DNA of 64,000 nt from Oenanthe sinensis. Its lineage: Eukaryota > Streptophyta > Magnoliopsida > Apiales > Apiaceae. The first letter of the stretch is position 1; each line of letters opens with the position of its first letter. The notes under the pieces are model-generated. The model did no database searches and was not told where the DNA came from. It was given only the letters and a program-made list of their open reading frames with translations. The DNA lies in NCBI GenBank assembly GCA_028671895.1, contig JAPMAC010000210.1, positions 372,001 through 436,000 of the forward strand, given 5' to 3'. The position numbers were made by a program, and so were the translations under genes. This document shows positions 47,378 through 58,887 of this stretch, piece after piece.

Positions 47378-48653
47378 TGTTGGTCCCTAATATTGTAGAA
47401 GGGGGGTTGAATACAATATCAATAAATCTTTGAAAAATTTCGGATATAAATTTTATTTTAATTAATCACAAAATATTAGTCTTAATGAAATAATGTTCAA
47501 GTAGAAGATATAATTTTTAACTTGAAAAGTATTACACAATTTATTTGATGAAAAGTGTTTATAACTGAAAAAGTAATCTAGAATGAATTCGACATGAAGT
47601 GTTCGAGTTTAATCAATTATATTCAAACTTGCACAGAAATCTGTGAATATTACAATGCAGACAAATTTCTAAATTTGAACTATTTTTCAATCACTGAAAT
47701 ATGAAGCCAAAACCTCATATTTATAGAGGTGGTAAAGCTGGTATGACTCTTCCAATATGACTCTTGAAAGATTAGAAATAACCCTTGTATGACTCTTGAA
47801 AAGGCTGGGTATGACTTTCTAAAATACGGTATAACTCTTAAAAATACGGTATGACTCTTGAAAATTTGGTATGACTCTTCTTTAAAGTAAAATCGGTATG
47901 ACTCTTCTTTAAAGTAAAATCGGTATGACTCTTCTTTAAAGTAAAATCGATATGACTCTTCTATATAATTCGGTATGACTCTTTAATAAGTCAATTGAAT
48001 TATATTTAAAAGTCATATCAGATCATATCTTTTATAATAAATTAAATCTATTAAATGTAATTAAATAATTTATAAATTAAATTAATTTCAAAGTGAATTA
48101 ATTTAATTAAATAAATTAAATAATTTATTTACTTAGAAGAATTAAAAATATTATTATGACTTTTAAACTTGTTGTCAGCTATGAAGTCCATCCGTCTTTT
48201 CTTTGTCTTCTGTCATAAAACAACTTGAGCTAACTGAAGAATAAATATTATTATAGATGACACACAAATGTACTGTCTGGTTCATTTGTGCCATTCTAAT
48301 AAATATTCTTCAATTATTAACTTTTAAGTTGTGGCCTTCTATCATCATTTGGCTTTACTGTCTTTCCACATCTTCTAGAATCTTTATGTAGTAACCACTT
48401 GAGATCTTTTATATCTTCTGAACTCTTAAGAAACACTACCACTTTATTTTTCACTGACGCTTGAACATTAAAATGAACTTCATCCAGTGTTGAGTAGCAA
48501 TCGCATAAAAATACTTCTGATACTTAAATCCTTTGTGATTAGTTGATTGTCTTCGTCCTGATTCCTGTTTGGTACTTATTATTTACTTCTCTTTTCAGTT
48601 AGAGTTGAGTTGTCATCTAATTATTACAAATAGGCCTAGTCATATGCCTTTCA
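47378..48653 (-). repeat. Copia family 2, 3' LTR (1276 bp)
   Basis: It starts TGTTGGTCCCTAATATT and ends CATATGCCTTTCA. The TATA box TATAAATA on the minus strand is at 47718-47725. Directly upstream of it (47740-47990) lie about eleven copies of a motif TATGACTCTT in a 20-32-bp spaced array. Confidence 0.92.
47740..47995 (-). promoter_or_regulatory. Tandem TATGACTCTT array upstream of family 2 TATA
   Basis: There are eleven copies, two with one change, and three consecutive units of exactly 27 bp (GGTATGACTCTTCTTTAAAG core). On the minus strand they read AAGAGTCATA and end about 15 bases upstream of the TATA box. Position and repetition resemble the tandem enhancer boxes of the tobacco Tnt1 LTR; the bound factor is unknown. 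The 5' LTR carries the same array at 56775-57000. Confidence 0.7.
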
Positions 48654-50757
48654 ATCTCCCCCTATTTGTTGTTAAACATTTAATACAAAAATTCCTAGAG
48701 GATAACTCAACTAACAACTAAGAAAATAATACGACATGTAAAAACTGTAAATAATAATCAAAGTTCTGGTATTATATTTAACAATTTTCCAGATTCATGA
48801 GTAAACTAGAAATGAAAGATGATTGTTCCTCTAATATTGAACATATTATACATGTAGTATTATCTTCATTTCTCATACTCATCACTACTCCCTCTTAGGA
48901 TGACAGGGATGTACTCTTGTTCTCTTCTAATTACCACTTCTCCTCTGTTTCTCCAACTCCTGTCTTCCCTTCTCTCCCAAGGTGAATTCATTATCCCCTT
49001 ACTTGAATTATCCAACCATTTTAATAGAGGTAACAGACATGGCATACATACAGCATTAAACCTTTGCAGATATAAAAAATACAAACTATGACATGTTATG
49101 CATTTTTGAAAATCCGGTTAATCCTATATACAAGAATCTTCTAAAATCAAATGAAATAGAAGACTAATAAGTAATCACTAGTTCTTCCCAATCCAAGCAT
49201 GTTGTTATATACCCCTTTTTCTTGTTCAACAATTCTCCCCCTTAGTTGAGTAATCCTCTTATGGTAAAAGTCTTGTTCAACACTTCTCCCTTTTTGGATA
49301 AAACTTCTTGGATAACACTTATCCCCTTTGGATCTTGTTCAACACTTCTCCCCCTTAGTTGAGTAATCCTCTTCAGAAGAAATCTCCTCCCCCTTAGTTG
49401 AGTAACATTAGAAATCTGTAACAGGGAATTGGGAATGGGATTTGGAAATTGTGCTAGTGTGTGATTTTACTTTGTGTTCCTCATAAGTGTTTCACTCATA
49501 TACTCTCTAAGTGTTTCACTCATTGAATATATATTTTCACTCTTTCTCACTTGTATTTCACTCTTTCTCACATCACTATTTCTCTCTCTCAGTACGGATG
49601 ACATAGTCTTTTGTACCTGCAAGAAAGATCACCATAGCCTCTTCAAGAGAGGTCACTGGTGGTGCAATGGGGTTTCACAAATCCCCCTCCTCATTTGAAT
49701 CTATTAAAATATTTGATTTTTTTAAAACTGAATTATTTCAGGAATAGATTCAGTGAGTTGCTGATCATCTAAGATGATCTATTCCGTTAGGAATCCAGAT
49801 AATTTCCATCTAGGGAGGGATACAAGGATCTATAATGTAGCACATGATCAAAGTTTCCTCCTAACGCCTGTGAAGGCATGTTGATTCAGTCAGAATCATC
49901 AATCATTCTTCCTTCCTTGATATGAAAGTTTAGAATAATTGCTACCATCAATTCATCATTCCTGTGACATTTCAATTGCTCCCTCTTCGTCCCTTTTGGT
50001 CCCAAGTTGGTCCTTAAATTTTTGGTCTCTTGTTGGTCCCTAAAAATAAGACAATATTTGTGGTTTCTTGAAAAATGTTAGATGAAATTAACTCTTTGCT
50101 GGTACCCTTGGCTGACAGGCTGAATTCAATAGACTCACTCTGTTGAGAGAATGAACCTAGTAACAGTTTTTCCTTTTCCAAGTCTGTATCATTTTAGATA
50201 ACACAGATGAGCTAACAGTTGTCTCAGTTTATATATATATTTGAATCACCTTTCTGGAGATAGAGCTGTTGGTTCACTCACATCACTAACCTTATCAAAT
50301 ACACTCAAGGCATCGACTTCCTCATTCTTAGCAATTAGGTATTCTGTTTAATGGTTAGAGAGATGGATGTGATAGTGTTTATGTGTTTGGTTCTAAGATC
50401 TTGGATATAGATTGATGCCAAAGATTAGGATCTCATTATTAGAAACTATTGGATGATGAACCTCATAGATCTTTCTTACTTCTCAAAAGAGACGTGAAAT
50501 AATCAGCACATATTTAGATAAAATAAAAATACATTTAATAAAAATAAATATGCCAAATTGTTGGAAAACAAAATTAATACAAAGTATATTTACAATAGAG
50601 ATGCCAATTAAATAAAACTGTACAAAAATAAGGAAAATCTTTTTGAGTTTTCTTTTTCATTTTGTTTGTTTGTTTTTGATATCTTCAAGGAATATATACA
50701 ATATATTTATAAGGTTTGCATAAAATTAAATATACAATTTAAAACATCATGCAATAA
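48654..50757 (-). other. Family 2 region between pol and 3' LTR
   Basis: These are 2.1 kb without a recognisable gene. Next to the LTR is the polypurine tract (minus strand AAATAGGGGGAGAT). Three more near-identical purine-rich blocks, complement of TTCTCCCCCTTAGTTGAGTAA, lie at about 49232, 49344 and 49386. Confidence 0.7.
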
Positions 50758-52362
50758 TCAATTCATGTTTAACATCCCTAACTCACTCACCAACTTAGAG
50801 AAAGTGGATTCATCAAGTGGTTTCGTGAAGATGTTAGCAATTTGATCTTCTGTGGGTACAAAATGTAACACCACATTTCCGTTCATAACATGCACTCGGA
50901 TAAAATGATACCTTATGTCTATGTGCTTGGTTCTTGAATGTTGTACATGATTGTTGAAAATTGCTATGGCACTTGTATTATCGCAAAGTATTGAAATTTT
51001 AGTTAGCGCAAGTCCATAATCATTCAGCTAATTCCTTATGCACAAGATATGTGCACAATAACTACCTGCCGCAATGTATTCTGCTTCGGCTGTCAAGGTA
51101 GATACTGAGTGTTGTTTCTTGTTGTACCAAGAGATCAACCGTTGTCTTAGAAACTAACAACTTTCAGAAGTACTTTTCTTGTCCATCCGGCATCCTGCAT
51201 AATCTAAATCTGTATAGCCTATTAGTTCAAAACTTGTATCTTTAGGGTACCAAATTCAAAGATTTGGTGTGCCCTTCAGATATATAAAAATTCTTTTCAC
51301 GGTTATAAGATGAGATTTTATAGGATTAGATTGAAACCTTGCACATAAGCATGTTGCAAATATTATATCGGGTCTACTAGGAGTTAGATATAAAAATGAG
51401 CCTATCATACCTCTGTAGCTTGTGATGTCAACTTTCTTACTAGTTTCATCTTTATCAAGCTTGGTGGCTGCTGGCATTGGGTTTTTTGCTGGTGAAGAAT
51501 CTTCTAGACTGTATTTTCTCAGAAGATCCCTTACGTACTGTGATTGGAAAATAAAAATCCAATCCTCTTTTTGCTTTACTTGCAATCCAAGGAAGAATGA
51601 CAGCTCACTCATCAATCTCATTTCATACCTGCTCTGCCTTAACTTAGCAAATCTTTTGCACAAGTTTTCGTTAGTAGAACCAAATATAATATCGTCAACA
51701 TAAACTTGGACAAATATCATATCTATATTATGCAATTTATAAAAGAGAGTTTTATCTATGACACCTCTAATGAAACCATTTTCAAGTAAAAACTCAGAGA
51801 GAGTGTCATACCATGTCCTCGGTGTTTGCTTGAGCCCATAGAGAGCTTTGAATAGAAAATACACAAAATCAACAAACTCTGGATTTTCGAAGCCAGGAGG
51901 CTGTTCCACTTATACTTCATCTTCGAACTCTACATTCAGAAATGCACTCTTCACATCCATTTGATAGACTTTAAAATTGGAATGTGCCGCGAATGCCAGA
52001 AATATCCTGATGGCTTCAAGTCTTGCAACTGGTGCTTAGGTCTCATCATAATCAATTCCCTCTTCCTGGGAGTAACCCTTTTCAACCAGTCTGGCTTTGT
52101 TTCTTGTAACAATTCCATCACCGTCTAACTTGTTCTTGTATACCCATTTCATGCCAATAATAGATCTATCTTTAGGCCTGGGTACCAGTGTCCACACTTC
52201 TTGTCTTTCAAACTGATTGAGTTCTTCTTGCATGGCAAGCACCCAATCTGGATCAGTTAGAGCATCTTCAATTTTCTTTGGTTCTTCTTGAGATAGAAAA
52301 ACTGAAAATAGACATTCATTTGAAGTTGCACTTCTGGTTCTAACCCCCAACATCTGGATCAC
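50758..52362 (-). pseudogene. Copia family 2 RT and RNase H
   Basis: RT begins at 52362 (RRPKDRSIIGMKWV-like block) and, after a stop near 52036, continues at 51909-51256 with ALYGLKQTPRTWYD, VYVDDIIFGST (YVDD intact) and PSRPDIIFATCLCARFQSNP. RNase H runs in broken frames from 51250 through a TAEAEYIAA-like block at about 51080 to VPTEDQIANIFTKPL and the stop at 50760-50758. The VDV/MDVK-AFLN block is interrupted near 51912-51960. Confidence 0.87.
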
Positions 52363-53320
52363 CTATATTCAATTCAAAAGGAAGATCTCTGCTCCATATC
52401 CTTTCCCTTGGTAGGTTTGATATTGATGATTTGCCTCTATTTTCAATGTGATGTTGTGTTCTGCCAGTCGATCCACCATCTTCCTCTGAATTGCTGCATG
52501 GAGTACTTGTTGATCCACCACTGGTATTAGTAGTATCTACAGTGTTTCCATTATTTCCACCACTATTACCTGGATCATTATCATTATTGTTTCCATTATC
52601 ATCTCCTGTTGCAGCTTCAGGTTCTTCTTTACTATCCGAATCTGAGTCTGGATGATTATTAAATTTTAATGACTTAGAAGGATATTTAGTTTGGATACTT
52701 GGGAGCTTAGTGTCATCAAAAGTAACATTGACACTTTCTTTCACTTGGTGCTGATCAATTATGTACACCCTATATGCTCTTCTTGAATATCCGACAAAAA
52801 TAGCTTCATGTGCCTTGGCCTTAAACTTGCCACGATGTTCATCTCCATCCTTTAGCACAAAACATTTGGCTCCAAATACATGAAAGTACTTGAGAGTTGG
52901 TTTCTTGCCAGCCATTAATTCATAGGGAGTTTTCATATGATCTTTGTTGATCAGAGTTCGATTCTGAGTATAACAAACTGCATTTACTGCTTCAGCCTAA
53001 AAGTAGATAGGTAACCTTGATTCACTTAGCATAGTCCTTGTAGCTTCAATCAGGGTTCTATTTTTCCTTTTTACAACTCCATTCTATTGCGGAGTTCTTG
53101 GCACTAAATATTGTCTTATTATTCCCTTGTCTGAGCAGAAGTTATTCAGAACTTTATTTCTGAATTCTGTTCCATTATCTAATTTGATTGCTCGGACAAG
53201 TAACTTTAAATCTAACTCAATCAGCTTTATATGATCAATCACCAAATGTGGAGTTTCATCCTTAGAGTTTAAGAATAAAACCCACGTGTACTTTGTGAAG
53301 TCATCCACAATCACTAAGGC
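52340..53320 (-). pseudogene. Copia family 2 integrase
   Basis: The core starts with MIVDDFTKYTWVLFL (first region after the initial Asp) and LDNGTEFRNKVL (second Asp). The catalytic Glu block reads NGVVKRKNRTL at about 53050-53085, so Glu is changed to Lys, and a stop precedes it. The C-terminal part continues at 52936-52340 (KTPYELMAGKKPTLKYFHVFG block, GDD-acidic and Asn/Gly-rich linker). It is inactive both by frame breaks and by the Glu-to-Lys change. Confidence 0.85.
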
Positions 53321-53332
53321 GTATTTCTTCCT

Positions 53333-53985
53333 TCACATAGACATAATATTTACTAGACAAAATAAATTCATATGTAGGAGTTGAAGTGGTTCAGTGATGT
53401 TTGTAGTGTCTGTGCCTCTATGACTTGCTTTCTTTGACTTCCATTTCTGACATGCCTCACACAAGCCTTCTTGTGTAAATTCCACCGGAGGCAGTCCTCT
53501 CACCAATCCCTCTTGACTAAAGAGTTCATTGTTTTGAAGTTTAGATGTGAGAGTTTCTTGTGCCATAGCCAGCTTTCTTCTGATGAAGCCTTTAAGTAGA
53601 AACAGTTTGCTTCATCTTCAGTTCCTGAGTTGAGATCGGCTACGTACAAGTTTTCTTTCCTTACTCCACGCAAGGCCAGTTTGTCATCTTTAGAATGAGC
53701 TATTAAGCATTTCTCTTTGATAAAGTTTACTTTGTACCCTTTATCACAAAATTGACTAACGCTGAGTAGATTGTGCTTAAGTCCTTCCGCTAAAGAGATG
53801 TTTTCAATGATAACATTTCCAGTATTTAACTTGCCATATCCCATAGTCATTCCTTTGCTGTTATTTCCAAAGGTGATGATTGGTCAAACTCTTTCAACCA
53901 CGTCTGATATAGGGCTCTATCTCCGGTCATATGCCTTGAAGATCCGCTATCCAGGATCCATATAACTCGGTTTACTTGTTTAAAT
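53333..53985 (-). pseudogene. Copia family 2 protease and pre-integrase region
   Basis: A protease active-site block WILDSGSSRHMTG is readable at about 53925-53970. It is followed after a stop by the ITFGNNSKG block and MGYGKLNTGNVIIENISLAEGLKHNLLSVSQ, and by the pre-integrase WLWHKKLSHLNFKTM with the paired His residues and CEAC-type Cys residues at 53400-53470. A frameshift lies between 53566 and 53500. Confidence 0.82.
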
Positions 53986-54005
53986 CCCTGCAAATATCAA
54001 ACGGA

Positions 54006-56199
54006 TTAATTCATCTTCGGAGCCCAAAATTGATTGGGCCCGGCATACTTAAAGAATTGACCTTTATCATCTTTGACAATAGATACTTTACGAATAACAG
54101 CATTATCCTCCTTGACTGTTCCTACCTTCCTATAAATAGTCTTAACAACTTTATGTTTAGAATTAGGAATATATGATTCCTTCTTCTCAGGTGAAGGAGT
54201 CGCAGTCTTTGATTTTGCGAATTTACTATTAATGTGTTGACTAGGTGTCATGTTATCTTTCTTAGCAATCATGCATTTAAAGTAAGTAGTCATAGCATTA
54301 AAAGCACATAACATACAATTTAAAACACCATAGGGTTTATAGCATACATCAATAGCAGGCATGTTATTCAAAGCAGTAGGTGGCTTAACAATTTCTTCTT
54401 TAACTTTTTCAACAGTCTTAAAGTTTTCAGTAGAATGACATCGGTTGTTACTATCCCTAATTTTAACAAAGTTATTGTTAGGTCTGTTCAAATTATTCTT
54501 TAAGTTCTTAGCACCTATACCAGGTTTGGGGAAATCAGAAGTTCCCACAACTTTCACTGGTGTCTTGGGCGCAATTATCTCTTCTTGGACATTTACTCCT
54601 TTTTTGTCCCTAGCTTGTTCCTCTCTTTTCTTCTCTTCCTCAAGATCCTCTAAATTCATTTCATAGGCAATCATTATAGAGCTCTCAAGGATTGGTTCTG
54701 CTACACGTGTTATGAAAAGAGGTTTACGTGCGTCTTTAACAACATGAGGAATACCCCTTTCTTTAGCACTTTGCTTGAATGGGGGTAATGTTGTTTGCCT
54801 TTCCTACAAATTCATTATACTCAAACCCTATTCCAACTTTTCGGTTTATCACCTGTTGGTCAACTAGGTTTTTTATAATGTAAGACGAGTTTTCATAGGC
54901 TAGACACCTTTTCTTTTCTTCCACTATCTGGTTTCTGAGATAAGTTTCAACATTAATATAACACTTGACTCTGTTGACTTGAAAAGCTAAGTCTTTAGTC
55001 AACTGGTCAGTCAACTCGTCACTTTTCCTGTTAGGCAAAGTTAAAGCATTTTTCTCATCAGTTAGAACTTTGATTGCGAGTCTTAGTACCTTAACTTTAC
55101 TTCTGTCACCATCTAGTTCTTTACCCACCAAAGCAAACATTCTAGGGCAAAAAGGATTTACATCTATTCCTCGTTAACGAGTTGGAGACCGTGATTCTTC
55201 GGATGAAGCCATAAGAGCAAGATTTCTTAGCTCTTCCTCATCATCACTGTCTGAATTGTCCCAGCTTTTTCCCTTATCCAGATAAGACTTTCCTTGATAC
55301 TTCTTCACAAGTGCATCATACTTTTTCTGGAGATCTTCATAAGACTCTCTCATTTTCCCTTGCTTCGGCTTTTTGCATTCAGTTGCAAAGTGGCCTAGCT
55401 CATTGCAGTTGAAGCAACGAAACTTGCTTCTATCAACTAAGTCGGTCTTGTAGCCGCTTCTTGATTCAGTTGTTGAAGACCCTCCATTTTGGTAACTTCC
55501 AAAATTAGGTTTTACTTTATAAGAAGAGTTCCTTCGAAATCTCATGTTGCCAATCCTCCTGAAAACCATAGGTAGAGACTCATCTTCCAGGTTTTCCAGT
55601 TCTTCAAGAGAGTAGAATTCACCATTTTTCTGGTTATTTGAAGTATGTCCAAGTTCTGGAACCACATACTTCATTGAACTGTTTGAAGGTTCAGCAGCCT
55701 TCACTTCCTTCTTCTCTGGTGCTTCTACTAACAGTGCTTGAGGAGAACTCAGAACCTTACCTCTCTCATACATCTCTCTGGTCTGGATCTGCTCCAATTC
55801 TTAAGTCTTTATTTTCTTTCACTTCCTCCGTCCCCTCATTGATAATCTCTATTGTTTCCCAGATCTGTTTTGCATTTTAGCAATTGATTACATGATTGTA
55901 CATGACGTAGTCTAGAGATTCAATCAATATCAATTTCAGGTTGTTGTCCAGGGACACAGCTTCTTTTCTTCAGGTGTGTAGTCAGCTAGATTTTTTGGAA
56001 ACTGTCTGTGAGGAATTACGACGCCATCTATCTCATGTTCGGGAATGACTGTTATAGGTTCTTCAACGCCTTTGGCCAATACTAATGCATACTTGGGATT
56101 GGCAATCCTAATAAATAGTAACATTTTGTGTTTCCACAAGTTGTAGTGTTCTCTGTCGAATTGTGGAATTTTGATGCTCGTCACTTTCTGGGTACTCAT
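54006..56199 (-). pseudogene. Copia family 2 gag and linker
   Basis: The ATG at 56199 opens 87 codons (MSTQKVTSIKIPQFDREHYNLW...), the Sirevirus-type gag N terminus. After several stops the same frame resumes at 55797-55174 with a full zinc knuckle, CFNCNELGHFATEC (CX2CX4HX4C), then a YEDLQKKYDALVKKYQG coiled stretch and an acidic tail. A further segment in frame to 54763 and, after a frameshift, 54674-54006 (Lys-rich, ending near QFFKYAGPNQFWAPKMN) links to protease. The length and Lys-rich linker are usual for this lineage. It is non-functional. Confidence 0.82.
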
Positions 56200-56392
56200 C
56201 TTTAATAAGATTAAAAAATAAGTGTTATAAAAAATATTTTAATTTTTGACTGAAAATAATTTTTGATCAAAAATAATTTTTAGAAGAAAAAAAATTATTT
56301 CGAATAAAAAATTATTTCGAATTAAAAATAATTTTTGAGATCTGTATGAGTTGTGGAATATTTGGTTGGGATCTGATATTTAAAATATCAAC

Positions 56393-56406
56393 CAGCTCTG
56401 ATGCCA
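56393..56406 (-). other. Family 2 primer-binding site
   Basis: The minus strand reads TGGCATCAGAGCTG two bases from the 5' LTR. It is tRNA-Met type with one difference. Confidence 0.82.
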
Positions 56407-56408
56407 AT

Positions 56409-57701
56409 TGTTGATCCCTGATATTATAGAAGGAGGGTTGAATACAATATCAATAAATCTTTGAAAAATTTCGGATATAAAATTTTACTTTAATTAATCA
56501 CGAAATAGTAGTCTTAATGAAGTATTGTTCAAGTAGAAAATAAAATTTTTAACTTAAAAAGTATTATACAATTTATGTGATGAAAAGTGTTTATAACTGA
56601 TAAAGTAATCTAGAACGAATTCGACATGAAGTGTTCGAGTTTAATCAATTATATTCAAACTTGACAGAAATCTGTGAATATTACAATGTAGACAAATTTC
56701 TGAATTTGAACTATTTTTTTAATCACTGAAATATGAAGCCAAAACCTCATATTTATAGAGGTGGTAAAGCTGATATGACTCTTGAAAGATTAGAAATAAC
56801 CCTTGTATGACTCTTGAAAAGGCTGGGTATGACTTTCTAAAATACGGTATGACTCTTGAAAATACGGTATGACTCTTGAAAGTTGGTATGACTCTTCTTT
56901 AAAGTAAAATCGGTATGACTCTTCTTTAAAGTAAAATTGGTATGACTCTTCTTTAAAGAAATTCGGTATGACTCTTCTATATAATTCGGTATGACTCTTT
57001 AATAAGTCAATTGAATTATATATAAAAGTCATATCAGATCCTATCTTTTATAATAAATTAATTCTATTAAATGTAATTAAATAATTTATAAATTAAAATT
57101 AATTTCAACATGAATTAATTTAATTAAATAAATTACATAATTAATTTACTTAAAAGAATTAAAAATATTATTATGACTTTTAAACTTGTTGTCGGCTATG
57201 AAGTCCTTCTGTCTTTTCTTTGTCTTCTGTCATAAAACCACTTGAGCTAACTGAAGAATAAATATTATTATAGATGACACACAAATGTACTGTCTGGTTC
57301 ATTTGTGCCATACAAATGTACTGTCTGGTTCATTTGTGCCATTCTAATAAATATTCTTCAATTATTAACTTTTAAGTTGTGGCTTTCTATCATCCTTTGG
57401 CTTTATTGTTTTTCCTCATCTTCTGGAATCTTTCTGTAGTAACCACTTGAGATCTTTTATATCTTCTGAACTCTTAAGAAACACTACCACTTTATTTTTC
57501 ACTGACGCTTGAATATTAAAATGAACTTCATCCAGTGTTGAGTAGCAATCCCATAAAAATACTTTTGATACTTAAATCCTTTATGATTAGTTGACTGTCT
57601 TCGTCTTGATTCCTGTTTGGTACTTATTATTTACTTCCCTTTTCAGTTAGAGTTGAGTTGTCATCTAATTATTATAAATAGGCCTAGTCATATGCCTTTC
57701 A
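56409..57701 (-). repeat. Copia family 2, 5' LTR (1293 bp)
   Basis: It is close to 47378-48653 with scattered differences. It carries an extra perfect tandem copy of a 31-bp segment (ACAAATGTACTGTCTGG...) at about 57282-57343 that the 3' LTR lacks. TATAAATA on the minus strand is at 56750-56757. Confidence 0.92.
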
Positions 57702-57706
57702 CAAAG
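57702..57706. repeat. Target-site duplication CAAAG, right
   Basis: This is the partner of 47373-47377. It also marks where family 1 RT resumes. Confidence 0.93.
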
Positions 57707-58887
57707 ACATGTGACAAATATGATGTCTGGTCTACTTGAAGTCAAATAAAGTAGAGAACCAATCATTCCTCTGTATGCTGTAATATCAACAGATTCTCCA
57801 ATGTCTTGATCAAGCTTTGTTGCAGTAGCCATAGGAGTTGTAGCAGATGCAGAGTCTTTCATTTGAAATTTTGTGAGTAGATTCTTTGTATATTTAGAAT
57901 GATTAATGAAAATACCTTCATCGGTCTGTTTTACTTGTAAACCTAGAAAATAACTCAATTCTCCCATCATGCTCATTTGATACCTGGACTGCATTAACTT
58001 TGAAAATCTTTCACAGAGCTTCTCATTAATGGAACCAAATATAATATCATCAACATATATTTGCACCAATAATAAATCCTTACCTTTAGTTCTATAAAAC
58101 AAGGTTTTATCAATTGTTCCTCTAGTGAAACCACTTTTAAGTAAAAATAGAGCCAAAGTTTCATACCAGGCCCTTGGTGCTTGTTTGAGTCCATATAAGG
58201 CTTTATCCAGTCTGTAAACATGATTTGGATATTTTGGATTGAAAAAGTCAGGTGGTTGCTCAACATAAACTTCTTCTTCAAGTTCACCATTTAAAAATGC
58301 ACTTTTCACATCCATTTGGTAGACCTTGAATTTCTTATGTGCAGCATAAGCAAGAAAAATTTTGATTGCCTCAAGTCTAGCTACAGGTGCATAGGTTTCA
58401 TCATAATCAATCCCTTCCTGTTGAGAATAACCTTTGGCTACCAGTCTTTCTTTGTTTCTTGTAATGATTCCATCAGAGTTTGTCTTTTTCCTGAATACCT
58501 ATTTTTTGCTAACAATAGATCTGTTCTTTGGCCTTGGAACTAGGGTCTAAACTTCATTCCTTTCAAACTCATTCAAATTTTTCCTGCGTTGCAGTAACCC
58601 AATCTGTATCCTTCAAAGCATCTTTAACCTTCTTTGGTTCTGTTTGAGAAAGAAAACTATGAAATAGACGTTCATTCTGAATAGCTTTTCTTATCTTTAA
58701 TCCACTTTCTAGATCACTAATAATTAAATCATGTGTGTGATCTTTTGTCCACTTTCTTGGATGTGGAAGATTTCTAGAACTAGATGTTCCCCAATGATTT
58801 GTGCCTTCATAGAATGATTCTTCTGTAAATGTTGATCCTCCCCTTAAAGATGTGCTTCCATCAGTGTTTGATGTCTCAGAGTTTATG
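57707..58887 (-). pseudogene. Copia family 1 reverse transcriptase, upstream part
   Basis: From 58315 one frame is open for about 200 codons: MDVKSAFLNGELEEEVYVEQ, ALYGLKQAPRAWYE, IYVDDIIFGS (YVDD intact), GELSYFLGLQVKQ, YRGMIGSLLYLTSSRPDIIF-TCLC. It stops where family 2 inserted and continues at 47372. Between 58320 and 58560 the preceding RT block is present with a stop and a frameshift (including an NSDG where KLDEDG is usual). 58569-58887 is the integrase-RT linker. The gene is cut at 58887 by the gypsy LTR. RT is catalytically plausible but cannot be expressed whole. Confidence 0.88.

Larger units (their letters stand above)
47378..57701 (-). mobile_element. Copia family 2 (Sirevirus-like), complete but decayed
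   Basis: This 10.3-kb minus-strand element is inserted in the family 1 RT gene. LTRs are 47378-48653 and 56409-57701, the primer-binding site complement is at 56393-56406, the polypurine tract is at 48654-48668, and the CAAAG TSD is perfect. Gag, protease, integrase, RT and RNase H are all recognisable but broken by stops and frameshifts. About 2.1 kb separate pol from the 3' LTR and hold no recognisable env-like ORF. Confidence 0.93.
39402..58887 (-). mobile_element. Copia family 1 (Sirevirus-like) complex, interrupted
   Basis: On the minus strand the readable order is a pol part (58887-57702), a family 2 insertion (57701-47378), the rest of pol (47377-46875), a long extra ORF (46316-41505), a polypurine tract, an LTR (41405-40831), a primer-binding site, a short deleted internal region (40830-39923) and a terminal LTR (39922-39402). 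The 5' half of the element, beyond 58887, is cut by a gypsy type B LTR. Protein blocks (IYVDDIIFGS, SRPDIIF) fit the Sirevirus branch of Copia. The nonamer AAACTCTGA is scattered through LTRs, ORF and pol. Confidence 0.85.

Noticed and set aside
56790..57032. ORF rich in FKEESY repeats
   Set aside because: It is the translation of the tandem TATGACTCTT array in the family 2 LTR.
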